A DNA stretch of 64,000 nucleotides from Mycolicibacterium rhodesiae (GCF_002086695.1 NZ_MVIH01000001.1:124001-188000); one strand, 5' to 3'. Positions 1 through 9,771 are shown, counted from the stretch's first letter. The notes: generated by a model from the letters alone, not told the origin. Made by a program: numbers and translations.

Positions 1-108
1 TGGTGACACGAGTGACGGATGTAACAAAATCCGTTCGGGTCCGACAACACCGGTACAGGGCGTTCACGGCACGGGGACGCCGCCCTGCGAGCCGCGGAGG
101 ATACGACG

Positions 109-588
109 GTGAAGCTCACAACGAACGCACATGCCTGGGCCCGTAGCGCCTGTCTGGGAATCGGCGCTCTGGGCGTGGTCGCCGCCATTGCGTCGGCTCC
201 CGTAGCAGGCGCCGACCCGGCCGATCCCGCTGATCCTGTCGCCCCGCTCATCGTGGCCGGCGACACCAGCGCCGCGCCGGCGGATGCACCTGCCCCCGCC
301 CCGACGCCCGTGCCTGTCCAGCATCTGTCCAGCCCGGACAATCCGCCGCCCGGCACGACCACCACCGGTACCGGCACCCCGCCGGAAGGCCGGCTGAGCT
401 ACCTGCGCGACCTGCTGCACGCGATGCGCACCCAGGAGGTGTCGGGCAGCGACGCACTGTTGTTGCTCACCCAACGACCGCTCGACGCCAACGCGACCCC
501 GCCGCCTGGCATGTCGTCGACTCCGACCGGACCGGTCGGAACCTCGGCCCTACCTCCTGCGGCCGACCCGGCTGCGCCGACGGGCTAG
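109..588 (+). CDS. Secreted proline/alanine-rich protein of unknown function
   Basis: A 159-residue protein starting at GTG. It has a typical export signal: charged N-terminus (MKLTTNAHAWAR), a hydrophobic stretch to about residue 30, and a likely signal-peptidase I site after AGA near residue 35. The mature part is low-complexity and rich in Pro, Ala, Asp and Thr, with a short predicted helical stretch (LSYLRDLLHAMRTQEV) and a Pro-rich tail. No catalytic motif is visible. Its stop overlaps the stop of the convergent SulP gene by four bases. A small exported mycobacterial protein is well supported; its function is unknown. Confidence 0.75.
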   Translation: MKLTTNAHAWARSACLGIGALGVVAAIASAPVAGADPADPADPVAPLIVAGDTSAAPADAPAPAPTPVPVQHLSSPDNPPPGTTTTGTGTPPEGRLSYLRDLLHAMRTQEVSGSDALLLLTQRPLDANATPPPGMSSTPTGPVGTSALPPAADPAAPTG

Positions 589-2261
589 TAACGCCCAACC
601 GCCTCGAGGGCCGCGTCGAGGTCGGGTTGGTAGCGTCCCTCGGCGTCGAACTCATGCCACCATTCGGTGCGCTGCAGCGTCTGCAGGGTCCGGTCGGGAA
701 GCGCGGTGATCATCAGCCGGATGCCTGCCCCGCAGAGTTCGAGGTCAAGTTCGACGAGGATGTGCAGGACCGTCGACTCGAGCACCGTCTGGCGAACCAA
801 GTCGAGCACCAACGTCCCCGCGCACGGCTCCAACTCCAGCGCCGCGTCCCGGATCGCGGCGACATTGGGACGCACGTTGGCCGCGTACAACGGCACCAGG
901 CAACGCAGCACCAATGGATCGGCCGGTATCAGCGTCGCGTTCTCCGGCTGCTCGACCCACGCTCGGTTGTCGTGACGGATCACCTGGACGACATGCGGTG
1001 CGTTGACCACGTGCAGGACCAACAACAGAGTGACCGCGACCGCGACCGCCACCGCGGGAATGAGCCCGAACGCCAACCCGATCAACGCAACCCCGACCGC
1101 GCCGAAGCATTCGCGCGGGTTGAGGCGGTACAGCCGGCGCAGCGCCGCGACATCGACCAGCCGGGTGACCGCGACGACCACGACCGCCCCGAGCACCGCC
1201 TGGGGAAGCAGGCTCAGGACCGGCGCGATGAACAGCGCGACGAGCACGGCCAGCGCGACCATCACCAGGCCGCTGATCTGACTGCGCGCACCGGAGCGCA
1301 GGTTCACCGACGTCTGGGCGAAACCACCGGCCGGAGGCAATGAATGGAAGAACGCACCCGCGACCGCCGCCGTACCCAGGGCGAACAGTTCACGGTCCGG
1401 TTCGGTCGGGTTCTCCTCGGCGCGCCGGGAGGTTCGTGCCACCGCGATCGTCTCGAGGAAGGCCATCACGGCGATCGCCAAGGCGCCCGGGACCAGGGGC
1501 ACGATGTGGTGATCGAGGTGGGGGAGGTTCGGCATCGGGAACCCGGACGGCACCGTCGGAACGAGAGCGACGCCGTGCGCGGGCAGTGCCACCACGGCAC
1601 TCACCGCGATGCCGACAGCTATCAGCACTAGCGGGCCGGGAACGCGTGGGGCCACCTTCGCCAACACGAGCAGTGCGGCGAGACAGATGACCGAGATCGC
1701 CGCCGTGAGCGGGCTGGCCCGCGGAATATCGGACAGCGCCGACCATGCCACCTTGAAGAACCCGGTGGTGTGCGGGTGGGGAGCCACACCCAGCAGCTTG
1801 GGCAGCTGCGCCGCCATCACGGTGAGTCCGACGGCGACCTTGATGCCGACCAGGGTCATGTCGCTGATGTTGTCGACCAGCATGCCCAATCGAAAAAGCC
1901 TGGCCAGCAATAGGAAAAGCCCGACGAGCAGCGTCAGGGTCACCAGGTCGCCGCGCTGGTCGTCGCTGCCGATGAGAACGCCGCCGGCGAGCATCGTCGA
2001 TGCAGTCAAGGTCGACACCGTCGACGACGTGGTCACACTGGCCACGCGGGAGCCGCCGATGAAGGCGTACACCACCACGGGGACCATGCAGGTGTACAAG
2101 CCGATCTGGACGGGCATGTTGGCGACCGTCGCGTACGCCATCGCCAGCGGAATGACCACCGCGCCAGTGCTCAGCCCGGCCAGCAGGTCGGCTCTCAGCC
2201 AGTGCGCACGATACGGCCGGATGGCCGGTGCCAGCCAGGTAGGAGGTGCGGTGGTGGGCAC
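585..2261 (-). CDS. SulP family inorganic anion transporter with STAS domain
   Basis: A 558-residue inner-membrane protein with about 10-12 hydrophobic segments from residue 20 to 420. The N-terminus (RADLLAGLSTGAVVIPLAMAYATVANMP) is the SulP signature region, and the soluble C-terminus from about residue 440 looks like a STAS domain. The family moves sulfate, bicarbonate or related anions, often with H+ or Na+. Substrate cannot be read from sequence. Starts at GTG; no operon partner, because the next gene on this strand (SOUL) is 57 bp upstream and could be co-transcribed. Confidence 0.9.
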   Translation of the reverse strand: MPTTAPPTWLAPAIRPYRAHWLRADLLAGLSTGAVVIPLAMAYATVANMPVQIGLYTCMVPVVVYAFIGGSRVASVTTSSTVSTLTASTMLAGGVLIGSDDQRGDLVTLTLLVGLFLLLARLFRLGMLVDNISDMTLVGIKVAVGLTVMAAQLPKLLGVAPHPHTTGFFKVAWSALSDIPRASPLTAAISVICLAALLVLAKVAPRVPGPLVLIAVGIAVSAVVALPAHGVALVPTVPSGFPMPNLPHLDHHIVPLVPGALAIAVMAFLETIAVARTSRRAEENPTEPDRELFALGTAAVAGAFFHSLPPAGGFAQTSVNLRSGARSQISGLVMVALAVLVALFIAPVLSLLPQAVLGAVVVVAVTRLVDVAALRRLYRLNPRECFGAVGVALIGLAFGLIPAVAVAVAVTLLLVLHVVNAPHVVQVIRHDNRAWVEQPENATLIPADPLVLRCLVPLYAANVRPNVAAIRDAALELEPCAGTLVLDLVRQTVLESTVLHILVELDLELCGAGIRLMITALPDRTLQTLQRTEWWHEFDAEGRYQPDLDAALEAVGRY

Positions 2262-2318
2262 GCCCGGAATTGTGGCACCTGGACGCGTCTTGCGTGCGGT
2301 ATGAAGCAGGTCAGCCGA

Positions 2319-2951
2319 TCACGCACTGTCGGCGACGCCGACCACCACTTCATTACGGCGACGGCACGGCAGCGTCCACGGCGGATCGTAGAACCACGCC
2401 AGCGGCTCACCCGTGGCCTCGATGTCGTTGCGGTGCAACGCTTTCATGAGCTGGCTGGTGCGCGCGGAGACAGCGTCGGGGCCGATGCTGCCGTTGAACC
2501 GCAGCACCGCGACGGTCTCGGGGGGAACCACCACGAGCCGCACCCGGTCGTCGTTCGGGGTGGGCAAGGTCTCGAGGGTGTACTTCGACGGCATGAAGAA
2601 GCGGATCACCCATTCGCCCGAGGCATTACGTTGGGTCGCGACGGGCGCGGTCATCGCGATCTTCTCGCTGGGCTGTTGGGCCACCGGCGCGGTCATCGCG
2701 ATCTTGGCGCTGCCGGAATTGCCGCCGAAGATGTAGCGCGCCAGCAGCCGGAAACCCTGATTGCGGGCTGACTCCTCATCGGCATCGATCGCCGTCTCGG
2801 CCGCGACGCGGGGTCCGTACCGGCGAATCTCCACGCCGTCGATCACGCGCTCGACGGTGAAGGCCGGCTCCTCGGTGCCAACCCGAATTCCCACGATGTT
2901 GCCCACGCCTTCGGCGACCTGCACCACCGCTCCCGCAACAGTCTTCAACAC
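2319..2951 (-). CDS. SOUL family haem-binding protein
   Basis: A 210-residue SOUL/HEBP-type protein. After a short N-terminus it reads EEPAFTVERVIDGVEIRRYGPRVAAET, then the repeated IAMTAPVA motif and a VLRFNGSIG strand, all usual for this fold, which binds haem or tetrapyrroles. I chose the GTG at 2951 because a strong AAGGAGG lies just upstream (2956-2963). The open frame extends further upstream but only over the opposite-strand SDR. Divergent from that SDR with about 120 bp between. Confidence 0.88.
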   Translation of the reverse strand: MLKTVAGAVVQVAEGVGNIVGIRVGTEEPAFTVERVIDGVEIRRYGPRVAAETAIDADEESARNQGFRLLARYIFGGNSGSAKIAMTAPVAQQPSEKIAMTAPVATQRNASGEWVIRFFMPSKYTLETLPTPNDDRVRLVVVPPETVAVLRFNGSIGPDAVSARTSQLMKALHRNDIEATGEPLAWFYDPPWTLPCRRRNEVVVGVADSA

Positions 2952-2955
2952 GAGC

Positions 2956-2963
2956 GCCTCCTT
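2956..2963 (-). promoter_or_regulatory. Ribosome binding site fixing the SOUL start
   Basis: AAGGAGGC on the minus strand, five bases before the GTG at 2951. It is the only good Shine-Dalgarno match in the long open frame and decides the start. Confidence 0.7.
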
Positions 2964-3071
2964 GTTCTCTTGCAGGCATACCCTCCCGGCAGGTGAAAGT
3001 CGATTACCTGTTTCTGACGCACTTTCTGCCCTGCTGCCCACCCGCGCGAGTCGGCCAGATATCGTCCGGGC

Positions 3072-3911
3072 ATGACACGGGTTTCGGTAATCACCGGGGG
3101 CGCGGGCGGCATGGGTCGGGCCACCGCCAGGATCGTCGGCCGGGACCACACGGTCGTGCTCTGCGACGTCCGGAAGGACCGGTTGGACGGGGCCGTCGCG
3201 GAGCTCGAGAGCCTGGGAGTCTCGGCAACGCCGGTCCACTGCGATGTCACCGACCGGGATGCCGTCGCGCGCCTGTTCGAGAGCGCGGCCGCAATCGGGC
3301 CGATCGCCTCGGTGATCCACACCGCCGGCGTCAGCCCGAGTATGGGCGACGCCGACTACGTCATGACCACCAACGCCATCGGCACCCTGCGGGTCAACGA
3401 GGCGTTCTTCGCCTCGGCCGGTGACGGATCGGCGATCGTCAACGTGGCGTCGATGGCGTCGCACATGCTGCCCGACGAACTCGTCCCGGCTCAGCATTTC
3501 GACCTGGCCTTCACCGATGAGCAACGGTTCCTGACCGAGATGTTGGCGGCGTGCGACATCGCGGGGGAGGAGATGCGCTCCGGGCTGGCCTACAGCGTGA
3601 GCAAGACCTTCGTCCGGTGGTACAGCTCGTCACAGGCCGAACGGTTCAACGCCAAAGGGCTGCGCATCGTCTCGGTGTCGCCGGGATCTGTGGACACCGA
3701 GATGGGTCTGCTGGAGGCCGACGCCGGCGCCGGCGCGATGGTCGCCAACGCCGCGGTGCCCCGCTGGGGGAAGGCCGAGGAGATGGCTGAGCTGTTCGCC
3801 TTCTGCGCCAGCGAGCGGGCCACCTATCTGACCGGAACCGACATCCTCAACGACGGCGGCGTGATCGCCTCGATGCGCGAACGAGCCCGAGTGGCCGCCC
3901 AAAACGCCTAA
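3072..3911 (+). CDS. SDR family oxidoreductase
   Basis: A 279-residue short-chain dehydrogenase/reductase. The nucleotide-binding motif GGAGGMG lies near residue 9, an NxAxx-like VASMAS strand follows, and the active site is S...YSVSK near residue 176. The segment before the active-site Tyr is longer than in most SDRs (about 35 extra residues, HMLPDELVPAQHFDLAFTD). The end (TGTDILNDGG) is typical of the family. Its stop overlaps the convergent acyl-CoA dehydrogenase by four bases. Substrate unknown; hydroxysteroid- or hydroxyacyl-type chemistry is plausible given the neighbours. Confidence 0.9.
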   Translation: MTRVSVITGGAGGMGRATARIVGRDHTVVLCDVRKDRLDGAVAELESLGVSATPVHCDVTDRDAVARLFESAAAIGPIASVIHTAGVSPSMGDADYVMTTNAIGTLRVNEAFFASAGDGSAIVNVASMASHMLPDELVPAQHFDLAFTDEQRFLTEMLAACDIAGEEMRSGLAYSVSKTFVRWYSSSQAERFNAKGLRIVSVSPGSVDTEMGLLEADAGAGAMVANAAVPRWGKAEEMAELFAFCASERATYLTGTDILNDGGVIASMRERARVAAQNA

Positions 3912-5044
3912 GGACGAGTCAGTTTCGCGTACCGAGCGCGGTGCTCATCGGTGGAACCGAACTCGTACTGCAGCGCGGTGAGTCGCTTGAAGTAGTGGCC
4001 GATCGCCAATTCCTCGGTCATTCCCATGCCGCCGTGAAGCTGGACGGCGTTCTGTCCGATGAACCGCGCGGCTCGCCCGATGGTCGCCTTGGCCGCCGAG
4101 ACGGCCCTGGCCCGAACCTGCGGCTCGGCATCGAGGTTCAGCATCGCAAGGTATACCGCCGCGACGGACTGCTCGAGCTCCATGTACATGTCGACCATGC
4201 GGTGTTGCAGAACCTGGAAGGTGCCGATCGGCTGACCGAACTGCTGGCGTTGTTTGCAGTATTCGACCGTGTCGGACAACACCTTTCGCATGCTGCCGAC
4301 CGCCTCCGCGCAGACCGCGGCCGCACCTTCGTCGCGAGCCCGGGCCAACGAGCCTGCCGCGTCCTCGGTGAGAAGCGCATCAGCGGGCAGGCGCAGCCCG
4401 TCGAAGGTCAGGTCGGCTCCGCGCCGGTCGTCGATGGTGCGGTAGCCGTGTACCTCGACCCCGGGGGGCGGGCTGGCGGGGTCGAACTCGGTGAGAAACA
4501 GTGAAACCCCATGCGCGTCAGTGGTTTCCCCCGAGGTTCGTGCGGTGATCAGCAGATGGGTGGCCAGCGGGGCGGCGGTGACGACGATCTTGTCGCCGGT
4601 GATGACCCACTCGTCGCCGGTGCGGACCGCGGTGGTGGACATCGCATGGGCACCGTTGTCCGGCTCGGTGCCGGCCAGCACGACGATCGCGCTGCCGTCG
4701 GCGATGCGCGCCAATAGTGCCGCGGCGCAGCGGTGGTCGGCGCGCTGCAGCAGTCCACCGGCCACTACGACCGTGTCGACGAAGGGCTCGATCACCAGTG
4801 CGCGGCCGAGTTCCTCGGCGATCACCATGATCTCGACCGGGCCGCCCCCGATTCCACCGACCGACTCCGGGAAGGCGGCACCGAGAATGCCGAGGTTGTC
4901 GGCGAGGCCACGCCAGATCTCGGGCTGCCAGCCCGGCCCGATCTTCGCAGCGGTGCGGCTCTTCTCGAGGTCGTAACGGGTGGCCAGGAACTTAGCCAGG
5001 CCGTCGCGCAGGAGCTCTTGTTCTTTGTTCAGGTTGAAGTCCAT
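3908..5044 (-). CDS. Acyl-CoA dehydrogenase (FadE family), second of a coupled pair
   Basis: A 378-residue FAD-dependent acyl-CoA dehydrogenase. It starts MDFNLNKEQELLRDGLAKFL, and contains the helical N-terminal domain, middle beta domain and C-terminal helical domain (QLHGGMGMTEEL near residue 340). The ATG at 5042-5044 overlaps the stop of the upstream FadE by one base (TAATG), so translation is coupled. Adjacent unequal FadE pairs in mycobacteria often form alpha2beta2 heterotetramers acting on steroid side chains or rings; that is inference here. The longer open frame upstream is not used. Confidence 0.88.
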   Translation of the reverse strand: MDFNLNKEQELLRDGLAKFLATRYDLEKSRTAAKIGPGWQPEIWRGLADNLGILGAAFPESVGGIGGGPVEIMVIAEELGRALVIEPFVDTVVVAGGLLQRADHRCAAALLARIADGSAIVVLAGTEPDNGAHAMSTTAVRTGDEWVITGDKIVVTAAPLATHLLITARTSGETTDAHGVSLFLTEFDPASPPPGVEVHGYRTIDDRRGADLTFDGLRLPADALLTEDAAGSLARARDEGAAAVCAEAVGSMRKVLSDTVEYCKQRQQFGQPIGTFQVLQHRMVDMYMELEQSVAAVYLAMLNLDAEPQVRARAVSAAKATIGRAARFIGQNAVQLHGGMGMTEELAIGHYFKRLTALQYEFGSTDEHRARYAKLTRP

Positions 5045-6276
5045 TACAGCCCCAGGGTCGCTTTGGCCAGAATATTGCGCTGAATCTCGTTGCTGCCCGC
5101 GTAGATTGAGCCGGCCCGGTCGTTGAAGTAACGCAGCGGTGCCACCGCCTGCCACGGCTGACCACTGACGTAACCGTCTGCCGGCGGCTCGAAGTCGGCC
5201 ACCGGACCGCCCGGCCTGGTGGCGTGCGGTTGGTATGCCCGGCCGTGTGGGCCTGCCGCTTCCATCGCCAGCTCGGTGATCGCCTGCGACAGCTCGGTGG
5301 ACAGGATCTTCAGCATCGACGACGCCGCGCCCGGATGACCGCCTCCGGCAACCGTTGTGAGGACCCGGAATTCGAGGATCTCGAGTACCTCCGCGCGGAT
5401 CCCGACATCGGCGAGCTTGGCGGCGAACGCCGGGCTGTCGATCAGCCGGCCCCCGTCAGGCCCGGGCTGCTCGGTGGCCGCGGTGGCGATGGCCCGGGCC
5501 ATCGCCTGCAGCCCAGGTGCCGTCGCGCCGCCGCCGCGTTCGAACTCCAGCAGATACTTGGCCACGGTCCAGCCGTCGTCGATCTGTCCGATCACATTCG
5601 ACGTGGGCACCCGCACCCCGTCGAAGAAGATCTGGTTCTGCACCTGCTCGCCGGACGTCATCACCAGCGGCCGGATCTCGATGCCCGGGGTGCTCATGTC
5701 GATCAACACGAAGGTGATGCCCTGCTGCTTGCGGCCCGTTCGCGAGGTACGAACCAGGGCGAAGATCCAATTGGCCTCGCCGGCATGGGTAGTCCAGATC
5801 TTGCTGCCGGTACAGACGAGATCATCGCCGTCCCGCACCGCCGACATCGACAGCGAGGCCAGGTCCGAACCGGCCTCGGGTTCGGAATATCCCTGGCAGA
5901 AGAAGACCTCGCCGGTGAGGATCCGGGGCAGGAAGTAGTCCTTCTGCTCGGGCGTGCCGTAGGCGATGATGGCGTGCGCGACCATCGAGATCCCCATCGG
6001 CGACAGCGCGGGCGCACCGGCGAGGGTCGACTCGCGGCTGAAGATGTAGTGCTGGGTCAGGGTCCAGTCGCAGCCGCCGTACTCGACCGGCCACGCCGGA
6101 GCGGCCCAACCGCGCTCGTGAAGAATCGCCTGCCAGGCCATGCTGGCCTCGTGGTCGGCGTAGACGCTGGTCATCAGCCGGCCTGCCTGCCGCAAATCGG
6201 GGGTGAGCTTCTCGGCGAGGAACGCCCGCACCTCGTCTTGGAACTCGAGATCTTTCGCCGACCACGACAGGTCCAT
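5044..6276 (-). CDS. Acyl-CoA dehydrogenase (FadE family), first of a coupled pair
   Basis: A 410-residue acyl-CoA dehydrogenase with the family motifs QGYSEPEAGSDLAS (near residue 130), GSKIWTTHA and YAGSNEIQRNILAKATLGL at the C-terminus. I chose the ATG at 6276 (MDLSWSAKDLEFQDEV) because GGAGGA lies seven bases upstream and homologues start here; the open frame runs on to 6564 without support. Likely subunit partner of the FadE translated immediately after it (TAATG overlap). Substrate not determinable. Confidence 0.88.
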   Translation of the reverse strand: MDLSWSAKDLEFQDEVRAFLAEKLTPDLRQAGRLMTSVYADHEASMAWQAILHERGWAAPAWPVEYGGCDWTLTQHYIFSRESTLAGAPALSPMGISMVAHAIIAYGTPEQKDYFLPRILTGEVFFCQGYSEPEAGSDLASLSMSAVRDGDDLVCTGSKIWTTHAGEANWIFALVRTSRTGRKQQGITFVLIDMSTPGIEIRPLVMTSGEQVQNQIFFDGVRVPTSNVIGQIDDGWTVAKYLLEFERGGGATAPGLQAMARAIATAATEQPGPDGGRLIDSPAFAAKLADVGIRAEVLEILEFRVLTTVAGGGHPGAASSMLKILSTELSQAITELAMEAAGPHGRAYQPHATRPGGPVADFEPPADGYVSGQPWQAVAPLRYFNDRAGSIYAGSNEIQRNILAKATLGL

Positions 6277-6452
6277 CAGCTGTTCCTCCATCTGCGCACG
6301 GCCGTTCTCAGAAGTAACCGTAGCCCGTTGTCGGTGCCGGGCGCGCGCTGGGTGCCACTCATTCTGCGCTCTCGGGTTTGAGGTCCCAGAAGCCGGGGAA
6401 CAGGTCGGGAGGACGCCGCCGGGCGTTCCCCCACACGTGACACTGAGAGGCT

Positions 6453-6473
6453 CGGTCCCTGCACAAGGGACCG
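6453..6473. promoter_or_regulatory. Inverted repeat in the divergent fadE / kinase promoter region
   Basis: Arms CGGTCCCT and AGGGACCG, five-base loop. It lies between the divergent FadE pair and the P-loop kinase, so it could be an operator. No adjacent regulator gene is present. Confidence 0.35.
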
Positions 6474-6509
6474 GGCCGTTCGTTCGTTCAAGGTAGGTTT
6501 GCGCCCATC

Positions 6510-7130
6510 GTGTCCGCCGTTGAAATACTCGCCGCCGACGTCGCCGGTCTGCTCGCCACGGCACCGGGTCGAGTTCTGGTGGGCATCACCGGGCCGCCTG
6601 GCGCGGGGAAGTCGACGGTGGCGCAAGCCCTCTTGAGCCGTTTCGGCGGAGCGTCCTATGTCCCCATGGACGGCTTCCATCTGTCGAACGCGGTCCTCGA
6701 CGCGTTGGGCCGCCGTGACCGCAAAGGCGCGGTCGACACGTTCGACGCGGCCGGCTATCTGGCCGTCCTGCGTCGCATCGCCGAGGAGTACGGCCGCGCA
6801 GATGTGTACGTGCCTGCCTTCGAGCGTGGCCTCGACGAACCGGTGGCCGCGGGTCATGTGGTGCCCGCGACCAGTCGGCTGGTGGTCACCGAGGGCAACT
6901 ATCTGGGTTTGCCCGACGGGCCATGGGCGCAGGTGCGGCCGCTGCTGGCCCGGCTGTACTACCTCGACTGCCCGGCGCCGGAGCGGCGGGTGCGGTTGAT
7001 CCGGCGGCACATCGAAGGTGGTCGCACCCCGCGGGCCGCGGCCGCCTGGGTGGACGCCGTCGACGAGCCGAACGCCCGACTGATCGCGACCGCCAAGCCG
7101 CGGTCGGATCTCGTCGTCGACGGCTGCTGA
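6510..7130 (+). CDS. Nucleoside/nucleotide kinase family protein (uridine kinase-like P-loop NTPase)
   Basis: A 206-residue protein with a Walker A motif GITGPPGAGKST near residue 25, the YVPMDGFHLSN acceptor-side motif, and a lid-like CPAPERRVRLIRRHIEGGR. This pattern matches the uridine kinase/pantothenate kinase/YggC-like group that phosphorylates small metabolites with ATP. Starts at GTG. It stands alone; the fadE pair upstream is divergent and YbdD downstream is convergent. Substrate unknown. Confidence 0.85.
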   Translation: MSAVEILAADVAGLLATAPGRVLVGITGPPGAGKSTVAQALLSRFGGASYVPMDGFHLSNAVLDALGRRDRKGAVDTFDAAGYLAVLRRIAEEYGRADVYVPAFERGLDEPVAAGHVVPATSRLVVTEGNYLGLPDGPWAQVRPLLARLYYLDCPAPERRVRLIRRHIEGGRTPRAAAAWVDAVDEPNARLIATAKPRSDLVVDGC

Positions 7131-7144
7131 CGCGCGCCGAACGG

Positions 7145-7336
7145 CTAGCAGCAGCGAGCACTCGGGTTGACGTCAGCATCGCTGTGCCGCTTGCGCCAGT
7201 ACTGTGCCTCGGTCAGCACAGGCTCGCCCGGATGCGCGCGGGCGTGATGTTCGACGTAGCGGCGGTAATGACTGTCGCCCATCAATGCGCCGACATACCA
7301 ACGGATTTGGCGTGCTGCGCGGGTAGCGCGTCCCAT
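7145..7336 (-). CDS. YbdD/YjiX family protein (DUF466)
   Basis: A 63-residue protein ending in ...ARCC, with the family core YRRYVEHHARAHPGEPVLTEAQYW. The family always sits beside CstA-type pyruvate/peptide transporters and is thought to assist them. The ATG at 7336 gives a 55-base overlap with the end of cstA; a later GTG would shorten the protein but remove the conserved IRWYVG helix. Confidence 0.85.
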   Translation of the reverse strand: MGRATRAARQIRWYVGALMGDSHYRRYVEHHARAHPGEPVLTEAQYWRKRHSDADVNPSARCC

Positions 7337-9576
7337 TCCTTCTGCACCTCCTTCTCCGCGGAGGTGGATATCAGACCTGACGGCCCGAAGATCTTCGACG
7401 GCACCGGGGTGTCGTCGCTCAGCGGCGGACCGCCGCCCCGGATGGCCCGCACCGCCACGATCACGCCGACGGCGAACACGATGACCACCGCTGCGGCGAA
7501 CACGATCGACAGGGTGCCCTGGATGAACGTGTTGCGGATGACGGCATGCAACTGGTCGGCGTTCTTGGCCGATCCGAACGCCGTCTTGCCCGCCTCCGCG
7601 GCGGCGCGGTACTGGAAGTGCTGCGTCCAGTAGCCCACCTTGGGATCGCCGGAGAAGATCTTCTGCCACGACGCGGTGAGGGTGACCGTCAAATCCCACA
7701 GCAGCGGAATCGCGGGAATCCACGCCCATTTCAGCAGACCCCGCTTGATCACCACGACCGTGACGACGGTCAGCGCGATCGCGGCCAGCAGCTGGTTGGC
7801 GATGCCGAACAGTGGGAACAGCGTGTTGATTCCGCCGAGGGGATCGGTGACACCCATCAGCAGGATCGACCCCCAGCCGGCGACCACCACGACACTGCAG
7901 ATCCAAGCCCCCACCCGCCAGCTCGGATTGCGCAGCCGCCCGAAAGGCCCGCCGAGGTTGGCCAACCCGTCGGACAGCATGAACCGGGCGACTCGGGTGC
8001 CTGCGTCGACGGTGGTCAGAATGAACAGGGCCTCGAACATGATCGCGAAGTGGTACCAGAACGCCCTCAGCCCCGGTCCGCCGAACACCTTGTGCAGCAC
8101 CTCGGACATGCCGAACGCCAGCGTCGGCGCCCCACCGGTGCGCGAGATGATCGAGTGCTCACCGACACTCGCGGCGGCGTCGTTGATCTCAGCCGGGGTG
8201 ATCGGGGCGCCGGACAGTCCAAGGCCGTTGACGTATTTGGCTGCCGTCTCGGCCGTCGTGCCGGTCTGGGCCGACGGCGCGTTGATCGCGAAGTAGAGAT
8301 GCTGGTTGAGGATGGCGGCGGTGATGAGCGCCATGATCGCCACGAACGACTCGGTGAGCATGCCGCCGTAGCCGATCAGGCGCATCTGGCTTTCCTTCTC
8401 CAGCAGCTTGGGCGTGGTGCCCGACGAGATCAGCGAGTGGAAACCCGACAGTGCGCCGCAGGCGATGGTGATGAACAGGAACGGGAACAGCGAGCCGGCG
8501 AACACCGGGCCGGAGCCGCTCTCGGCGAACTTGGAGACCGCCGGGGCTTCCATGATCGGGCGGGCCAGCAGGATGCCGACCGCAAGCAGCGCGATGGTGC
8601 CGACCTTCATGAACGTCGACAGGTAATCGCGCGGCGCCAACAGGAACCACACCGGCAGCACCGAGGCGGCAAGACCGTAGACGATGATGCACCACGACAG
8701 AGTCACCTTGGACAACGTGAACCAGTCTGTGCCCCAATCGGTTCCGGCGACCCACCCGCCGCTGGCCACGGCAAGCAGCAGTAGGGCGACACCGATCAAG
8801 GACACTTCGGAGACTCGTCCCGGCCGCAGGAAACGCAAATAGAGACCCATGAAGATGGCGATCGGAATCGTCATCGCGATGGAGAACACCCCCCACGGGC
8901 TTTCGGCGAGCGCGCCGACCACGACCAGCGCGAGCACCGCGAGCAGGATCACCATGATGGCCAGCACCGCGACGATCGCCGCCGCCCCGCCGAAGGCGCC
9001 GAGTTCGTCGCGGGCCATCTGGCCAAGAGAACGTCCCCGGCGGCGGGTCGAGATCGCCAGCACCAGATAGTCCTGGACGCAGCCGGCGAACACCGCGCCG
9101 ACAATGATCCAGATCGTGCCGGGCAGATAGCCCATCTGCATGGCCAGCACAGGCCCGACAAGGGGACCCGCCCCGGCGATGGCGGCGAAGTGGTGACCGA
9201 ACAGCACCCGCCGGTCGGTGGGCATGTAATCGGTGCCGTTCTCGAAGATCTCGGCCGGCGTGGCATGGTCGTCGCGGGGCCGCACGATTTTCATCTCGAT
9301 GAGCCGCGCGTAGAACCGGTATCCGATGACGTAGGTGCAGATCGCCGCGATGACGAACCACACCGCGTTGACGGTCTCGCCGCGGAAGAACGCGATGATT
9401 GCCCACGCGATTGCTCCCAGCACCGCGACGGCCCCGAAGATCAGCTTGTGCCGGAGGGTGATCGGTGACCGGTCGACGATGGCCACCGGCGGTAGCTCAG
9501 GGTCGGTGCGGATGTAGGTGACGTCGCCCCTGGTCTCTTCCATGTGTTCCGACGGCGCGCCGGTCGGTGCAGCCAC
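7282..9576 (-). CDS. cstA: Carbon starvation protein CstA
   Basis: A 764-residue polytopic membrane protein with about 16 hydrophobic segments. Family hallmarks include YRFYARLIE, FGHHFAAIAGAGPLVGP and FHSLISSGTTPK. CstA-type proteins import peptides or pyruvate under carbon limitation. I chose the GTG at 9576 (VAAPTGAPSEH) because GGGAG lies eight bases upstream; another GTG at 9636 would add 20 residues. YbdD follows and overlaps. Position beside ligB matches M. tuberculosis Rv3063 as I recall it. Confidence 0.92.
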   Translation of the reverse strand: MAAPTGAPSEHMEETRGDVTYIRTDPELPPVAIVDRSPITLRHKLIFGAVAVLGAIAWAIIAFFRGETVNAVWFVIAAICTYVIGYRFYARLIEMKIVRPRDDHATPAEIFENGTDYMPTDRRVLFGHHFAAIAGAGPLVGPVLAMQMGYLPGTIWIIVGAVFAGCVQDYLVLAISTRRRGRSLGQMARDELGAFGGAAAIVAVLAIMVILLAVLALVVVGALAESPWGVFSIAMTIPIAIFMGLYLRFLRPGRVSEVSLIGVALLLLAVASGGWVAGTDWGTDWFTLSKVTLSWCIIVYGLAASVLPVWFLLAPRDYLSTFMKVGTIALLAVGILLARPIMEAPAVSKFAESGSGPVFAGSLFPFLFITIACGALSGFHSLISSGTTPKLLEKESQMRLIGYGGMLTESFVAIMALITAAILNQHLYFAINAPSAQTGTTAETAAKYVNGLGLSGAPITPAEINDAAASVGEHSIISRTGGAPTLAFGMSEVLHKVFGGPGLRAFWYHFAIMFEALFILTTVDAGTRVARFMLSDGLANLGGPFGRLRNPSWRVGAWICSVVVVAGWGSILLMGVTDPLGGINTLFPLFGIANQLLAAIALTVVTVVVIKRGLLKWAWIPAIPLLWDLTVTLTASWQKIFSGDPKVGYWTQHFQYRAAAEAGKTAFGSAKNADQLHAVIRNTFIQGTLSIVFAAAVVIVFAVGVIVAVRAIRGGGPPLSDDTPVPSKIFGPSGLISTSAEKEVQKEWDALPAQHAKSVGMSAH

Positions 9577-9771
9577 AGTGTTTCTCCCTTGCGCCAGATG
9601 TGCAGTGTCGGGCCGTGCGGTGATCCTTTCATTCACAGGTTCGGCCGGTCTTCAATTGGGGCGGATTGCGGCGGGTCTGCGACCAGTCCGTCCCACCCGA
9701 ATTCCACCCGCTTGGGGGATGCCGCCCGCGGATTCTGCCGTCACCCTCTATCGCAACCGAGGAGGTGGGCC

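Noticed and set aside
64..474. Minus-strand ORF of 136 codons opposite the secreted protein gene
   Set aside because: Arg/Gly-rich shadow frame; the plus strand has a clear signal peptide and normal codon use.
2952..3524. N-terminal extension of the SOUL open frame
   Set aside because: Overlaps the opposite-strand SDR, has no RBS, and the start at 2951 has a strong Shine-Dalgarno.
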